This document shows positions 32,925 to 43,604 of a stretch of DNA of 64,000 bases, piece by piece. The DNA comes from Zygaena filipendulae (Eukaryota; Arthropoda; Insecta; Lepidoptera; Zygaenidae). The stretch's first letter is position 1. Each line of letters starts with the position of its first letter. Under the pieces are notes generated by a model. That model was not told the origin of the DNA, did not search any database, and saw nothing but the letters and a program-made list of their open reading frames with translations. The DNA lies in contig OU015678.1 in NCBI GenBank assembly GCA_907165275.2, positions 2,604,001 through 2,668,000 of the forward strand, written 5' to 3'. A program made the position numbers and the translations under genes.

Positions 32925-34143
32925 CTGAAAAGATTGGAAGAAATAAAATAATGAAATAATTCCAGTTCTCTAGAGCAGTGTTTTTCAATGTGTGGGTCGC
33001 AATCCTCTGGTGGGTTGCGAAGAGGTCGCAAAAACTACCTTTTATTAAAATAATAAAAATATAATAATATTGTATGGTTGAATAATGAAATAAGTAGGTA
33101 CTTGAAGAAAAGTGGGGGATTTCATACTAAAGGGGTTGTGTCATGAAGAAGTTTAAAAACAGTGCTCTACATTGATATAGACCTCTCTGAACTGGATATA
33201 CTACTAGAATGGGTTGTCTCATTCTATGAACTCTGTGAGATTAGTAATAGACTTCCAAAAAAGGAGGTTCTCAATTTGACTGTATTTACTTACTATTGTA
33301 TGGTGTATATTTATCAGACAGCAAGCTCTCCAGATTATAACCAATTATTCCCACAACAGCTGCGAACGGCAAGGTTATATAGGGCGCGTTGGTACGCAGA
33401 AATTGCATCAATATAGGCCACATATCTGCGACAGAAGTTTATAACTTAGACAACTCTTCCCTATTACAATAATTTTTAGGTTACTTTGAAGTAAGTAACT
33501 TGCCGATAGGTAGTTGTTTATCTTTAACATAAGATATTCTATGAATTCCTTTAACTCATATACTCACTTAGCTTAAAACTATAGTTCCAGACAGTAAACA
33601 CAGGTTTCTTAAAGGTTCTTAGGACACGAAAACTTTAGAAAAACAAGAAAGATTTTTTTTTTCATTTATTTATCCTATTTTTATATAGGAAAGGCTAAGA
33701 GTACAGGGCCCATACTGCCAAAAACAAGAAAGAAAACAAGTTGAAAATTCGCCAATTCTGTTTTGTTTTTTTCTTGGAATGGGGAAGGCAAAGGAATCTA
33801 AGTCCATACAATCAGTCAGAGTCTAACGCAACTAGGAACAAATTAAATTTTGTTCGTATTTAGCACTCATTTTTTTTTTAATTTTTTTTTCCATGGCATC
33901 AATGATGGCCTCACATGCTATTTCAGTCTTTTGTCTCTGAATCTTTCTTACAATCTGTCATCTGTTTGTCATGGCGACGCATGTTGTTATTTGGGTAAAT
34001 AATTGTGTGATTTTTAAAAATTTTGTGTGATTTACGCTTTGAAAAGTGCAGTGTGACTATTAAAAACTATTTTCTTGTGATTGGGTAGTGAAATACCACC
34101 GATTAGACGGTGTAGTACGTATGTAATTTGTAGAAAAAGATAG
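32925..34143. other. No confident gene
   Basis: AT-rich. A fragment of the AACCGACTTCC repeat lies near 33250. AAGGCAAAGGAATCTAAGTC (33785) repeats the sequence at 29216. A short reverse frame (IQRQKTEIACEAIIDAMEKK, about 33880-33950) could be an exon but lacks clear splice sites. Confidence 0.4.
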
Positions 34144-34760
34144 AGTCGACAAAATTTAAATAAAAGGAAATTTATCACGAAATTTCCTGTAGATGAAGAC
34201 CGGTAAGTACAGCTTGAGTAAAGTAATAAAGTATTTTGTTCTCTTCAGCTATCAGCATTAAAATAATACACTATCTTTTGAAATGAGAAAAAATATTTGC
34301 ATGTTTGTAAACCATAGTGATGTAAATCTTCACTATCGATAAAGTAAGTCGATAAACTTTAATGAATGATGCTGTTATAGTGAATATTTTGGAATATTTT
34401 TGTATAGCTGCTGCTGCGTATACTTTTTTCATTACTTACTGCAGTTTTAATTATGTATTATGATCGTATTGTAATAAAGTGAACCTCGTCTTCTGTATAA
34501 AGAACTATATTATACTCTATCTTGTTTCTAAGTGTACTTGCATGATTGATAGATATTTTAATTTCAGATGTCGACAATGGGTAAAAAATATTGGAAATGA
34601 TGACTTAGCTTACATTCCAATCGAAAAACTTCACGATATACAATATGTCTGTGGAGATGTAAGGAACGAATGTCGGAAGATAAACGAAAGTTTTTCGCTT
34701 TCGGAGGATATTTCTACCGATAATTTAAACAAGGCTCAACAAGGAGGCACTGCGAAGTAA
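34144..34760 (+). pseudogene. Degenerate THAP-like two-exon remnant
   Basis: Frame 34144-34202 (RKFITKFPVDEDR) with donor CCGGTAAGT joins in phase to 34568-34760 after TTTCAG, giving KFPVDEDRCRQWVKNIGNDD then IPIEKLHDIQYVCGD and a 35-residue tail. This resembles the second half of a THAP zinc finger (F-P .. W .. VC). The N-terminal Cys pair, a start Met and the final HF are missing. AATAAA follows at 34828. It could instead be a gene with an unseen 5' exon. Confidence 0.4.
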
Positions 34761-35250
34761 ATCATTTACTTTCCCAAATAGGTTATTTAATTTTGACATA
34801 AAATATAAATGTAATTTTTAAAGAGAAAATAAATATCTATCTATCTAATAACATCATCATCATGACAAACTAAAATATTGGAATAATAATAAATAAATAA
34901 AAATAATAATTTATTGTTTCAATTTTACGACAAATGTTTTCCCCCGTTGTAGATTTAATTCACCTGGTATGAAGCCCACGATGCTCTTAATGATAATTTA
35001 TCGATATCGATTTAATCAGGAATTACATGTGGCCATCCCTATTGTTCTCGTTAATGTTGGTACCCATGAGTTATGAAGTATTTTGACATTTAAATTTTCG
35101 CTGTGTTGGTATTGCTGGGTCTGCTAAATGGATTCCAAAACCAAGTAAGGAAGTCCCGTCTCTTAAAACGTAGTGATTACCTTCTCTCTGGTTCAACATT
35201 GGTTTGTTTATTGTTACTGGAGTTGAAGACAAATTAGTAAAATAAATCAA

Positions 35251-35563
35251 ATGTCGCGCACCAGCTCAATAATACATAAATTAATAATCTCAAGCAATTT
35301 GTCATTATTTACAAAACATTTACGCAATAATTTATTGAACAATTCCCACCGATGCAGCTCAAATTCACCAAAGCAAAAGACCGCGGGCTCCGTGTACCGT
35401 ACTATGAACATATTTGACAGAAAGGCGAAGGCTCTGCAGAGAGAGCGGTCAGCTCAGAAGGATGATTATCATTTAGCTGAGTACATAAAAGAAGAGATAG
35501 GTTGGCGAACTGCCGACAGAATCTTCGATATAAAGAGAATTTTTAAAAATGCAGTCGAACTTG
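35251..35563 (+). CDS. NDUFAF5: NDUFAF5 exon 1 (presequence)
   Basis: Ends GTCGAACTTG then GTTAGT; the split Gly codon G/GT starts the SAM-binding motif. Confidence 0.9.
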
Positions 35564-38500
35564 GTTAGTTTGGTGAACACAGTTAGTAAGGCTCTTATAG
35601 GGGTCAAACTAATTCATTCTTAAAGAAACTAATTGTTGCCTGCAGTTTTACCAGCGGTCATTTCAGAATTCCTAGACAAAAAGTATCCTATGTGAGGACA
35701 TTGTACCCTTGACAATGTTTATGCTAAATTTCATGATGATCGGTTGAGCCGTTGAGGCGTAAAAGCGTAACAAACAAACAAATAAACTCACTTTCACATT
35801 TATAATAGTATTAGCTGTTCCCTGCGGGTTCACCCGCGTTAGTTTATTTATTTATTTATTAGTTTCGGAGATCCCGCGGATATTCCAAGATAAAAGTAAT
35901 TACAACCCTAAATTTTTTTCCGTAGATGCGTTCCCTTGACAATGTGTAGGTAGGCAAAATTTAATGTAGTTTCTTCTGCGTTAATTATGGAGGTCCCGTG
36001 GGAATTTTTTTTTTTTTTAAATTTATTTATTCTTTATTGCACAGTATGTACAAATGGCGAACTTAATGCCTTGCGGCATTCTCTACCAGTTAACCATTGG
36101 GTAGACAGAGAGATATAGAAGATGGGGTGTGCAAACAAAACAATAATTAATATACAAAACAATAATTAATATACAAAACAAAACAATAATTAATTTCGGG
36201 TTAAAAGTAGCCTATGTACCCCTAACAATGTGCATGCAAAATTTTGATGGTGGTGATCAGTTGAGCCGTTTAGCTGTGAAAGTGTTACAAACAAACTCAC
36301 TTTCACATTTTTAATATTAGTAAGAATGATTATTGATTACACTTCTGTTTTAGGTGCTGGCCGTGGTTACGTATCACGTCACTTTCTTCCCGATAGTGTG
36401 GAGAAAGTGACACTGTGTGACACATCACAGACACACCTAGACAAAGCTATAGTTGGCGACGGAGTACTGTACGAGAAAGTGGTCATGGATGAAGAAGATA
36501 TTCAAGTGGGTATAATATATATAATCTATCTTGAAAATATATACGTTCCATATCATGTTAAGTATATAGGTATTTATATTTCAAATTTAAATTAATAAAA
36601 TAATAAGAATGTGCAAAAATTAAGGCAACATTTTCTTTACATTACAGAATACTATTTATTTTTTATTATTATTATAATTTATTTAATTGCAAGAATATGG
36701 TATGGTAGTTAAGTGATGTTACATTAAAATTCATTCAACATATCCTGCCGTTTCCAGTGTGCAAATGTTACCTTAAATAAATCTATCATAGTATTTTAAA
36801 TTGTTAAAAAAATAATTTAAAATAAAAATAATATAATTTAAAATGCCAAAACTGCATTAATAAACGTAATAATAATAAGTCAGCAGTTAATAAAAAAGGG
36901 AATAAAACAAAAATAAAAAATTTAAACATAAAAAAAATAAAATAGGTCAAATTAAGAAAAATTAAGAAATATTTAACAATTTTACAATTCATTCATTTAA
37001 TATGTCAGAACAGTCAAAGAATTATAATAAAACAATATAATGTCAATCAGGTTTGTGATTGAGACTTTAGTACAAGCCCTTAGAGCTTAGGCTGTAGATC
37101 TTGTAGTGTAGGCCAGAAAGCCATAATAAACTTAAAAAAAAATAGTATTATAAAAACAGTAAATTAAGACTTAATTAACATCTGTCTTCATCAATTTTTG
37201 TTAGATTTGTGTATCTTCACCATCTTCTAGTTTCCAGAACACAGCATAGACCTGGTGGTGTCATCGTTGTCGCTACACTGGGTCAATGACCTGCCGGGGT
37301 GCTTTGACAAGGTCATGAAATGCTTGAAACCTGATGGGGTGAGTTTGTTTATTCTAGACTTTTACTTTATTCTACTAAGAAACTGGTTGATAAGATTGTG
37401 TTCACCCCTGTGAGTATTTGAGAGATAAATTTCTATTCGAGTATTCAACTAAAGGAGACACTTTCATGAGTGCGTTCCTTAATCATAATTAAATTATCAT
37501 AAATTACTTGATTATGTTATGATAATGTTATCATAATTAAATAAATTGCCTGCAGTTTGCTGCTCGCTCCATTTAATCCCTAAGGAGGTTAGGGAGGTTA
37601 ATTGGAACAATCGAATGAACGTACACGTGGCGTTGAACGATGCGAACGTATAGCGTTTTAAAAACGCAGCGTCCTTGTACGGCGGTTCGACCGCGGCCGG
37701 CAGGTGTTCATGGCGTGCGTGTTCGGCGGCGACACGCTCATGGAGCTGCGGCAGGCGCTGCAGCTGGCGGAGGGCGAGCGGCGCGGGGGGATCGCGCCTC
37801 ACGTGTCGCCGTTCACGAGGGCGCGCGACGTGGGCGGGTTGCTTGCTGCGTGAGTTTTTTTTTTATTTATTTTATTTATTCAAATATAATTGCCTATAAG
37901 TTACAAGGCAATACCGTAACATTCACGGGTGTAGCCAAGTCTTTATAAATAATATCTGGAGGGACGAGGGGTTCAAGAAAATAAAACATGTTAAAAACTT
38001 ATATTCATGTTAAAAATAACAGCGCCGTAAATTTTCAAACATTAATGTATAATTGGGTATTCTCCAAGGTATGAAAATCAAAATTCTAATTAGTCCGTCA
38101 GTTAGAAAATAAAAAAATAATAGACACGTATTTTTTGCTTTTTCAATTTAATGAAAATGAACATAGATAAAGCGCATTAAAGTTTAGGGTGGGGGGCTCG
38201 TGACGTCAATATTCATTATAAGCGCCATACAAACCGTTGTGAATTGTGACGTCACGCGAAATTTCAACTCAATGTATCTCTGTTATTTTTTGATTACGTA
38301 AAAAAAGAAAAAATACGTGTCCAATATTTTTTACTAATCTACAAGACGGACTAAAAAAAATTTTTTTGTCAAGTAGCCAATTTATATTTCTCGCTCGCTG
38401 CTCTTTATTTCATCCTTACATATTATAAAACAAAGTTCTCCGCCGCATCTGTCTGTCTGTTTGTCTGTTCGCGATAAACTCAAACTACTGAACGGAATCA

Positions 38501-40481
38501 ATAGATAGAGGTATTTTCGAATTGTTCGAAATTATCACGGGTGAATCCGCGAGGGACAGCTGGTAAAGTAATATTTTAAAAATTTCCCCAAACCCAATCT
38601 GGCTATAAAAACGCTTGAAACAGTTTAAATTTAATATTTGACGTTTTATGGATTTTGTTAATTGGGCGTGTTAGTCATAATATTATAGTCATTGAACCTT
38701 TTGCAACTAAGTAACTATAATCTAATATATATAAATCACGTGTCACGTTGTTTGTCCGCGATGGACTCCGAAACTACTGAACGGATTTTGATAAAATTTT
38801 GTAACCGTTTATAATATGGTCCAACTTAAAAGATAGGATAGTTTTTATCCCGGAATTCCCTCGGGAATTGAAGGACATAGAGTACTTTTTCCCGCAACCT
38901 CCGCGGGAACTCCGAAATTACCGCGGATGAAATCGCGGGGGACAGCTATTCTAATATAAATCACGTGTCACGTTGTTTGTCCGCGATGGACTCCGAAACT
39001 ACTGAATCATTCGTGATGAAATTTCATCACTATGTTGTATTTGGCCCAACTTAAAAGATGGGATAGTTTTTATCCCGGAATTCCCGCGGGAACTCCGGAA
39101 TTATTGCGGCAACAGCTAATCACCGTAAACTACTGGCAGGGATACAAAGAAGGACATAGACTCTATGTCCTTGTTTGTACCCCTGCCAGTATTTTTTCCC
39201 GGATTCCCGTGGGAACTCCGAAATTACCGCGGATGAAATCGCGCGGGACAGCTAGTTATATTATATTAATTGTAGCGGTGGTTTCACGCTGCAAACGGTG
39301 GACGTCGACTCGCTGACCGTGTGGTATCCGGACGCGTGGGCGCTGATGCGCGACGTGCGCGCGCTCGGCGAGTCGAACGCGGCGCTCAACCGCCCGCTGC
39401 GGTTGGCACGCGACGTTCAGTTCGCCGCCGCCGCCATATACGACGAGATGTACGGCAAGGTGAGGGTTGAGTACACACTGTATAGGATGTATAGTATCTG
39501 ATCAATAGCTTTATGGATACTCACCCATACTTCCTTATTGAGTGAGTTCTTTTATTTCTTTGCTTGTTTGTTATGCTTTCACGCCTTAACGTCTCAACCG
39601 ATCATCATCGTGAAATGAAATTTATATAAGGCACAAAAACAGTGCAAACCTTAACAAAAAGATATTATAGCAAAGATATAAAACTTTACCCACAACGTTA
39701 GAGAAAAATATAGGAATTATAATAGTGAAATGTTAACAATAGCTAATTCAATAATTCAAAATCATAATTTAATTTAGTTTTTGCGATTCGCTACCCAGTC
39801 GATGATATTATTATTCGACTTTATTATTTGACTTTCTTATTTGACTTTCTTATTTGATTTTATTATTTGACTTTCTTATCTCAATTTTATTTGACTTTAT
39901 TATTTGAGTTTATTATTCGACTTTATTATCTGACTTTCTTATTTGATTTTATTATTTGAGTGTATTATTCGACTTTATTATCTGACTTTCTTATTTGATT
40001 TTCTTATTTGAGTTTCTTATTTGACTTTCTTATTTGACTTTCTTATTTGACTTTCTTATTTGACTTTCTTATTTGACTTTCTTATTTGACTTTATTGTTT
40101 GACTTTCTCACCTCAATTTTATTTGACTTTTTAATCTGACTTTATAATTTAACTTTCTTATTTGACTTTATAATTTCACTTTCTTATTTGACTTTATTAT
40201 TAAACTTTCTTATTTGACTTTATTATTTGACACTGTTGTTTGACCTTATTAATTATTATGTATTTGAATTTGACTTGTCGCAGGAGGTGCCGGAGCGCGG
40301 CTCGCGCGGCGTGCCCGCCACGTACCAAGTGATCAACTTCCTCGGCTGGAAGCCGGACCCGTCGCAGCCGGAGCCGATGCCGCGCGGCAGCGGGGACCTC
40401 TCGCTCAGGGACCTGTACCGGATCGACGAGGTCATACGAGACACCCAGCGGGTCGCAGCCACCGACGGCGATGGCAAATAG
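35251..40481 (+). CDS. NDUFAF5: NDUFAF5, mitochondrial complex I assembly factor (SAM-dependent), six exons
   Basis: In the family this matrix protein of the SAM-methyltransferase fold hydroxylates an arginine of NDUFS7 during early complex I assembly. Exons 35251-35563, 36354-36509, 37238-37338, 37704-37849, 39276-39459 and 40284-40481 join in phase to give 365 residues (human about 345). The N-terminus is Ser/Arg/Leu-rich without acids, a mitochondrial presequence. Then come [17 protein letters not shown], the SAM motif ELGAGRGYV (about 103-111), [41 protein letters not shown], and the ESNAALNR and [13 protein letters not shown] segments, all in family order. Introns 1, 4 and 5 are loaded with repeats. 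The start is the first ATG of exon 1. Confidence 0.93.
35564..36353. mobile_element. NDUFAF5 intron 1 filled by Helitron-like fragments
   Basis: Minus-oriented body at about 35630-35806 (AATTTCATGATGATCGG, CACTTTCACATTTATAATAG). A second, mosaic copy runs 35812-36326, from TTAGCTGTTCCCTGCGGG to TTTTTAATATTAGTAAGA. The latter is interrupted around 36020-36170 by the TTTATTGCACA repeat also seen at 6295. Confidence 0.55.
36354..36509 (+). CDS. NDUFAF5: NDUFAF5 exon 2
   Basis: Acceptor TGTTTTAG. The donor is GTGG/GTATAA; the alternative CAA/GTGGGT three or four bases earlier would put a stop into exon 3, which decides the choice. Confidence 0.85.
36510..37237. other. NDUFAF5 intron 2
   Basis: Very AT-rich with long A/T runs; nothing identified. 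Confidence 0.5.
37238..37338 (+). CDS. NDUFAF5: NDUFAF5 exon 3
   Basis: Acceptor AGTTTCCAG, donor GGGGTGAGT. Codes [20 protein letters not shown] through LKPDG. Confidence 0.92.
37704..37849 (+). CDS. NDUFAF5: NDUFAF5 exon 4
   Basis: Acceptor GGCCGGCAG, donor TGCGTGAGT. Strikingly GC-rich compared with its AT-rich introns. Codes [19 protein letters not shown] to DVGGLLA. Confidence 0.92.
38051..38382 (+). repeat. MITE-A copy 4, most complete
   Basis: Outer ends AATTGGGTA (38051) and TAGCCAATT (38374-38382) are near-inverse; inner ends lie at 38090-38099 and 38345-38354. 332 bases in NDUFAF5 intron 4. TGACGTCA occurs twice (one followed by ATATT, one by CGCG). Confidence 0.85.
38413..38563 (+). 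mobile_element. Helitron-like copy
   Basis: Starts TCCTTACATATTATAAAAC after A, ends GTGAATCCGCGAGGGACAGCTGG. CTGG fits the Helitron CTRR end. Confidence 0.65.
38721..38949 (+). mobile_element. Helitron-like copy, ATAAATCACGTG subfamily
   Basis: Starts TCTAATATATATAAATCACG after A. The end GATGAAATCGCGGGGGACAGCTAT has CTAT instead of CTAG. Confidence 0.7.
38950..39255 (+). mobile_element. Helitron-like copy abutting the previous one
   Basis: Starts TCTAATATAAATCACGTG on the base after the previous copy and ends GATGAAATCGCGCGGGACAGCTAG followed by T, 20 bases before NDUFAF5 exon 5. A local palindrome AAGGACATAGA / TCTATGTCCTT lies inside. Confidence 0.75.
39276..39459 (+). CDS. NDUFAF5: NDUFAF5 exon 5
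   Basis: Acceptor TTAATTGTAG close behind a Helitron end; donor AAGGTGAGG. Codes [19 protein letters not shown] through IYDEMYGK. Confidence 0.92.
39810..40276 (+). repeat. 13-bp minisatellite TTATTTGACTTTC, about 35 units
   Basis: Imperfect tandem array of TTATTTGACTTTC with variants (GACTTTA, GAGTTTA, CGACTTTA). It fills the second half of NDUFAF5 intron 5 and runs into the acceptor of the last exon. No spacers, so not a CRISPR array. Confidence 0.9.
40284..40481 (+). CDS. NDUFAF5: NDUFAF5 exon 6
   Basis: Acceptor CTTGTCGCAG. Codes [20 protein letters not shown] then GWKPDP to the end at TAG; 65 residues, GC-rich. Confidence 0.92.
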   Translation, partial: EVPERGSRGVPATYQVINFLGWKPDPSQPEPMPRGSGDLSLRDLYRIDEVIRDTQRVAATDGDGK

Positions 40482-40519
40482 TGTTTGTTTTTTATAAAGT
40501 TGTTGTTTGTTAGTGTGTA

Positions 40520-40525
40520 AATAAA
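40520..40525 (+). terminator. Polyadenylation signal of NDUFAF5
   Basis: AATAAA 39 bases past the stop, followed by a GT/T-rich stretch (GTTGTTGCGTTTTTATT). Confidence 0.65.
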
Positions 40526-40589
40526 TTGGTTATTTATTTGACGTTGTTGCGTTTTTATTAACACGTTTGTAGTATAGTGTAGGTATTAA

Positions 40590-40830
40590 ATTTCAGTTTT
40601 TAGTCCGTCATGGAAAAATAAAGGACACGTATTTTTTCTTTTTTTTACGTTAGAAAAAAAAATTCGCGTGACGTCACGCCTTGCTTCAGTATATACCTAC
40701 GACGCGACGTTATAATGTCACAAGTGTCTAATGCGTCATAATCGAGTATTTTTCATTATTTCGAAAAACTATATTGTAGGTATGACGTGTCTATTATTAT
40801 CTTGGCGGACTAAACAGAATTTCGATTTTC
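40590..40830 (-). repeat. MITE-A copy 5
   Basis: TTAGTCCGTC 40600-40609 and GGCGGACTAA 40804-40813, then CGATTTTCA. It contains GTGACGTCACG. Confidence 0.75.
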
Positions 40831-40980
40831 ACAATTGATATTTTAAAGCTGATCTGATCTATAATTTGGTATTTTGGAGTTGATCTGATGATGGTGCCAG
40901 GAGATACGATAGTGGAACTCTGCAGTGGCTCCTAGGAAACAAAAACCGTATTTTTTTGAATTTATAATTATTTTATCATT

Positions 40981-41550
40981 AACTTTAGCAGTCCATATCA
41001 GCATAGGGAACGTAGGGCGCTGTCTGTTAGGGCCAATATGATTGCCCGCAGGTTCGCGCGTTGCTCGGGGGGCGTCAAAATTACTCTTTTTAGAGCATTT
41101 TGTACGTCTTTCTACACTTGCGGTCTGTGGGTGAAGTATATGCAGAAGCAGTACAGCGCCCTTCGTGTGCAGTTTAATAATGCGTTCAGGGTGCTGATGG
41201 GGCTGCCTCGGCACTGCAGCGCGTCGGGGATGTTTGCCGAGTCGCGTGTCGACTGTTTTTACACGACCATGCGTAAACGGTGCACGTCCCTGGCGCGCAG
41301 GCTCCGGGCCAGCCCCAACACCATCCTGAATGTATTCGCAAATAGGTTTGATTGTCAGTACATGAACCATTGTTATATGGTTCATGCACTGACAAACAAA
41401 CAAATGTCAAGATGTCACTTACCTATAATTAATAATTAATTTGTATTACTAACAATAGTTTATAAGAAATGATGTTACTAACAGAATTGATCCATGTCGA
41501 TGGTCGAATTAAATGAAATTTATTATTTATTATTATTATTATTTATATCA
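40981..41550 (+). mobile_element. 5'-truncated LINE (non-LTR) ORF2 end and tail
   Basis: The frame from about 40996 reads YQHRERRALSVRANMIARRF, then FNNAFRVLMGLPRHCSASGM and ARRLRASPNTILNVF, to a stop near 41439. This is the typical C-terminus of lepidopteran non-LTR reverse-transcriptase proteins. A tail follows: AATTAAATGAAATTTATTA and an ATT run to 41550. No reverse-transcriptase core remains. Confidence 0.75.
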
Positions 41551-42017
41551 CGATGAAAGTAGGTGGGATGGTACTGTGTGGGATACTATAGCTCCCCAGT
41601 GAAGTCCAGGTATAAGGAAAATAAGAAATATTTTGGTAGGTAGGTACAATTCAAAAAGAAATTTATTTGTCATGATTTAAGTATAGATAATTTTAATTCA
41701 CAATGGTGTCTAATATAACTTATACATTCTCACATAAAAACTAAAAATATCTAAAGGTAATATTATATTTATTTAATGTATTCAATTTAATATAAATAAT
41801 AATACGTATTACCTATATAATAATAACAATTTCAATACAATTTCTAAACAACAAAACTGAAAAAGCTCATACCGTTTGAAGGCACCTACAGATTTTGTGG
41901 TGTGAGCTTAATCAGTAGATACCTTGACCTATAGTATTGTAATATTATCTGTGCCTTGCCCCATACAGGGCTAATGATAAAGGACACCGGATAGGATTAG
42001 CGCATGCATTTTAAATT

Positions 42018-42254
42018 TGGACATAGATAAGCAATAGTATGTTAACCCACACTGGAGAAATTTTGAGTAAATCGTGTTTTAAAAGTAGGAGCGCCATTTT
42101 GTGTCAATGTTTTTATGTTCAATATTTAGTTACATATTTAAGCAATGTAATAAGGTAAACACGTAATTAAAAAACGTTCCCTAACTCTCAATAAATCGTT
42201 CTGAATCAATAACTTAATTTTGTGAGTTAACATGTTATTGCTTATCTGCGTCCA
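42018..42254 (-). repeat. MITE-D copy 2
   Basis: TGGACATAGATAAGCAATAG at left, TTGCTTATCTGCGTCCA at right. Body AATTTTGAGTAAATCGTGTT .. AACGTTCCCTAACTCTCAAT. Confidence 0.85.
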
Positions 42255-43098
42255 TTTATAAGATTTTCGTCGACTACCGTCTATTTTTTCAAGATGGGCC
42301 CAAACTCATTTGGTCAAAGACAGTCCTATGAGCACAAACCGAGGTTTAGGGTAGAAATAGTTTCTATTAGATAACTATAGGTCGAAGAAACGCAGGTACC
42401 TATGGACTAGGCACGTGGCATTGATTCTGAAAAAATAGATGTGATTGTCTCTGGCTTACCAATAGCATAGATAATAATTATAATAATACTACCAATAGAC
42501 AGTATTAATAGGCAATAGAAATTAACAGGCATAAAATCGCATTTAGCGAAGGCAGTCTAGGAATTTCAAGTGTGGTGGGAACAGCTTACTACACAGTCAT
42601 CTCGACGCGAACTTAATTTCGCACCGTTCGTTCATGTGCTTCAATTTCCGACCGGAATTTCAAATAAACCAACGCTCTATGCTATCTGTACACGCTCTAT
42701 AACTACATATTAGAATGAATATAATTATTTTACTGTAATTATTTAATATAAACCTATACCTAAAGATAAGCTTGGCCCCACACATGATGCATCACATTTC
42801 TCAATCAAATTATTCACAGCCAATAGGTACAATATTACTGTTTAACAAATAATTACCTATGTAATACTTAATTTGCAGATACAGGTAGGTACGTATACTT
42901 AACCAAAATGAGATAACTAGGTAGGTATAATAATATGTACATTTGAACATTTGAATATCACTAACCGTCGAGTTAAATTCCCACCTAACACGCTAATATT
43001 TTATAACTCAATTTTAAAACGAGTCCTTATTACCTAAAAGCTTAAAAAACGCCTCATTACTTAGTCATTCGGAAAATCTGGTGACATTGTGTAAGTAG

Positions 43099-43324
43099 GT
43101 AGAGCTTATCTAAGCTAAAATGCCGCGCCCCTCCACCGGGTATACGCACACGCACAACCATTAAAATATCGATACGACACATATAAAGCTGGCCTTGCCA
43201 TTCGTCCTCAGTTGCCGCATAGGTAGTGTCGCCGCACTCACACTATTAAATACATGATCTCGCACATCTAAAACTGCTTTTATTGAATAGTGGGGCGTGT
43301 CATTTTAGTTTAGATAAGCTCTAC
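43099..43324. repeat. MITE-E, single copy
   Basis: GTAGAGCTTATCTAAGCTAA and its near-complement TTTAGATAAGCTCTAC; 226 bases, GC-richer core. No second copy seen in the window. Confidence 0.7.
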
Positions 43325-43384
43325 TCACTTTTACATCTAGCTATACATTTTTTCCTTGACCCTTAATGACTGACTATAACATAT

Positions 43385-43604
43385 TTTGTCATGATGACGC
43401 GCCACAAAAATTTTCTTTCCTGGGTCTTTCATTTGTGCTCAAATAAGTTTCACTTCAAAAAAATGCACTTAGGTACAACGTGTCTTATGGCATACCTACA
43501 GAATTTTCATTTCTAATACTTTGGCATCTGTAGCGTTTGGGATTGTATTTTTGGGAAGCGCGTTTTGGGCAAGGAATGTTGTTAGTCATAGTGAATATTT
43601 TGTC
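43385..43604 (-). repeat. MITE-C copy, weak left end
   Basis: Body GTTTCACTTCAAAAAAATGC, GTGTCTTATGGCATA, GGGAAGCGCGTTTTGGGCAA and the end GTCATAGTGAATA match the copies at 53299 and 54423. Confidence 0.6.

Noticed and set aside
33880..33960. Minus-strand exon coding IQRQKTEIACEAIIDAMEKK
   Set aside because: Attractive composition, but no convincing acceptor, no Met, and it decays into a poly-Lys run; kept only as a remark.
37640..37948. 102-residue GC-rich plus frame
   Set aside because: Wrong-frame reading of NDUFAF5 exon 4.
39810..40276. CRISPR-like regular repeat
   Set aside because: The 13-base units are contiguous with no unique spacers; it is a eukaryotic intronic minisatellite.
40843..41403. 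186-residue minus-strand frame
   Set aside because: Antisense to the LINE fragment, whose plus-strand reading matches reverse-transcriptase C-termini.
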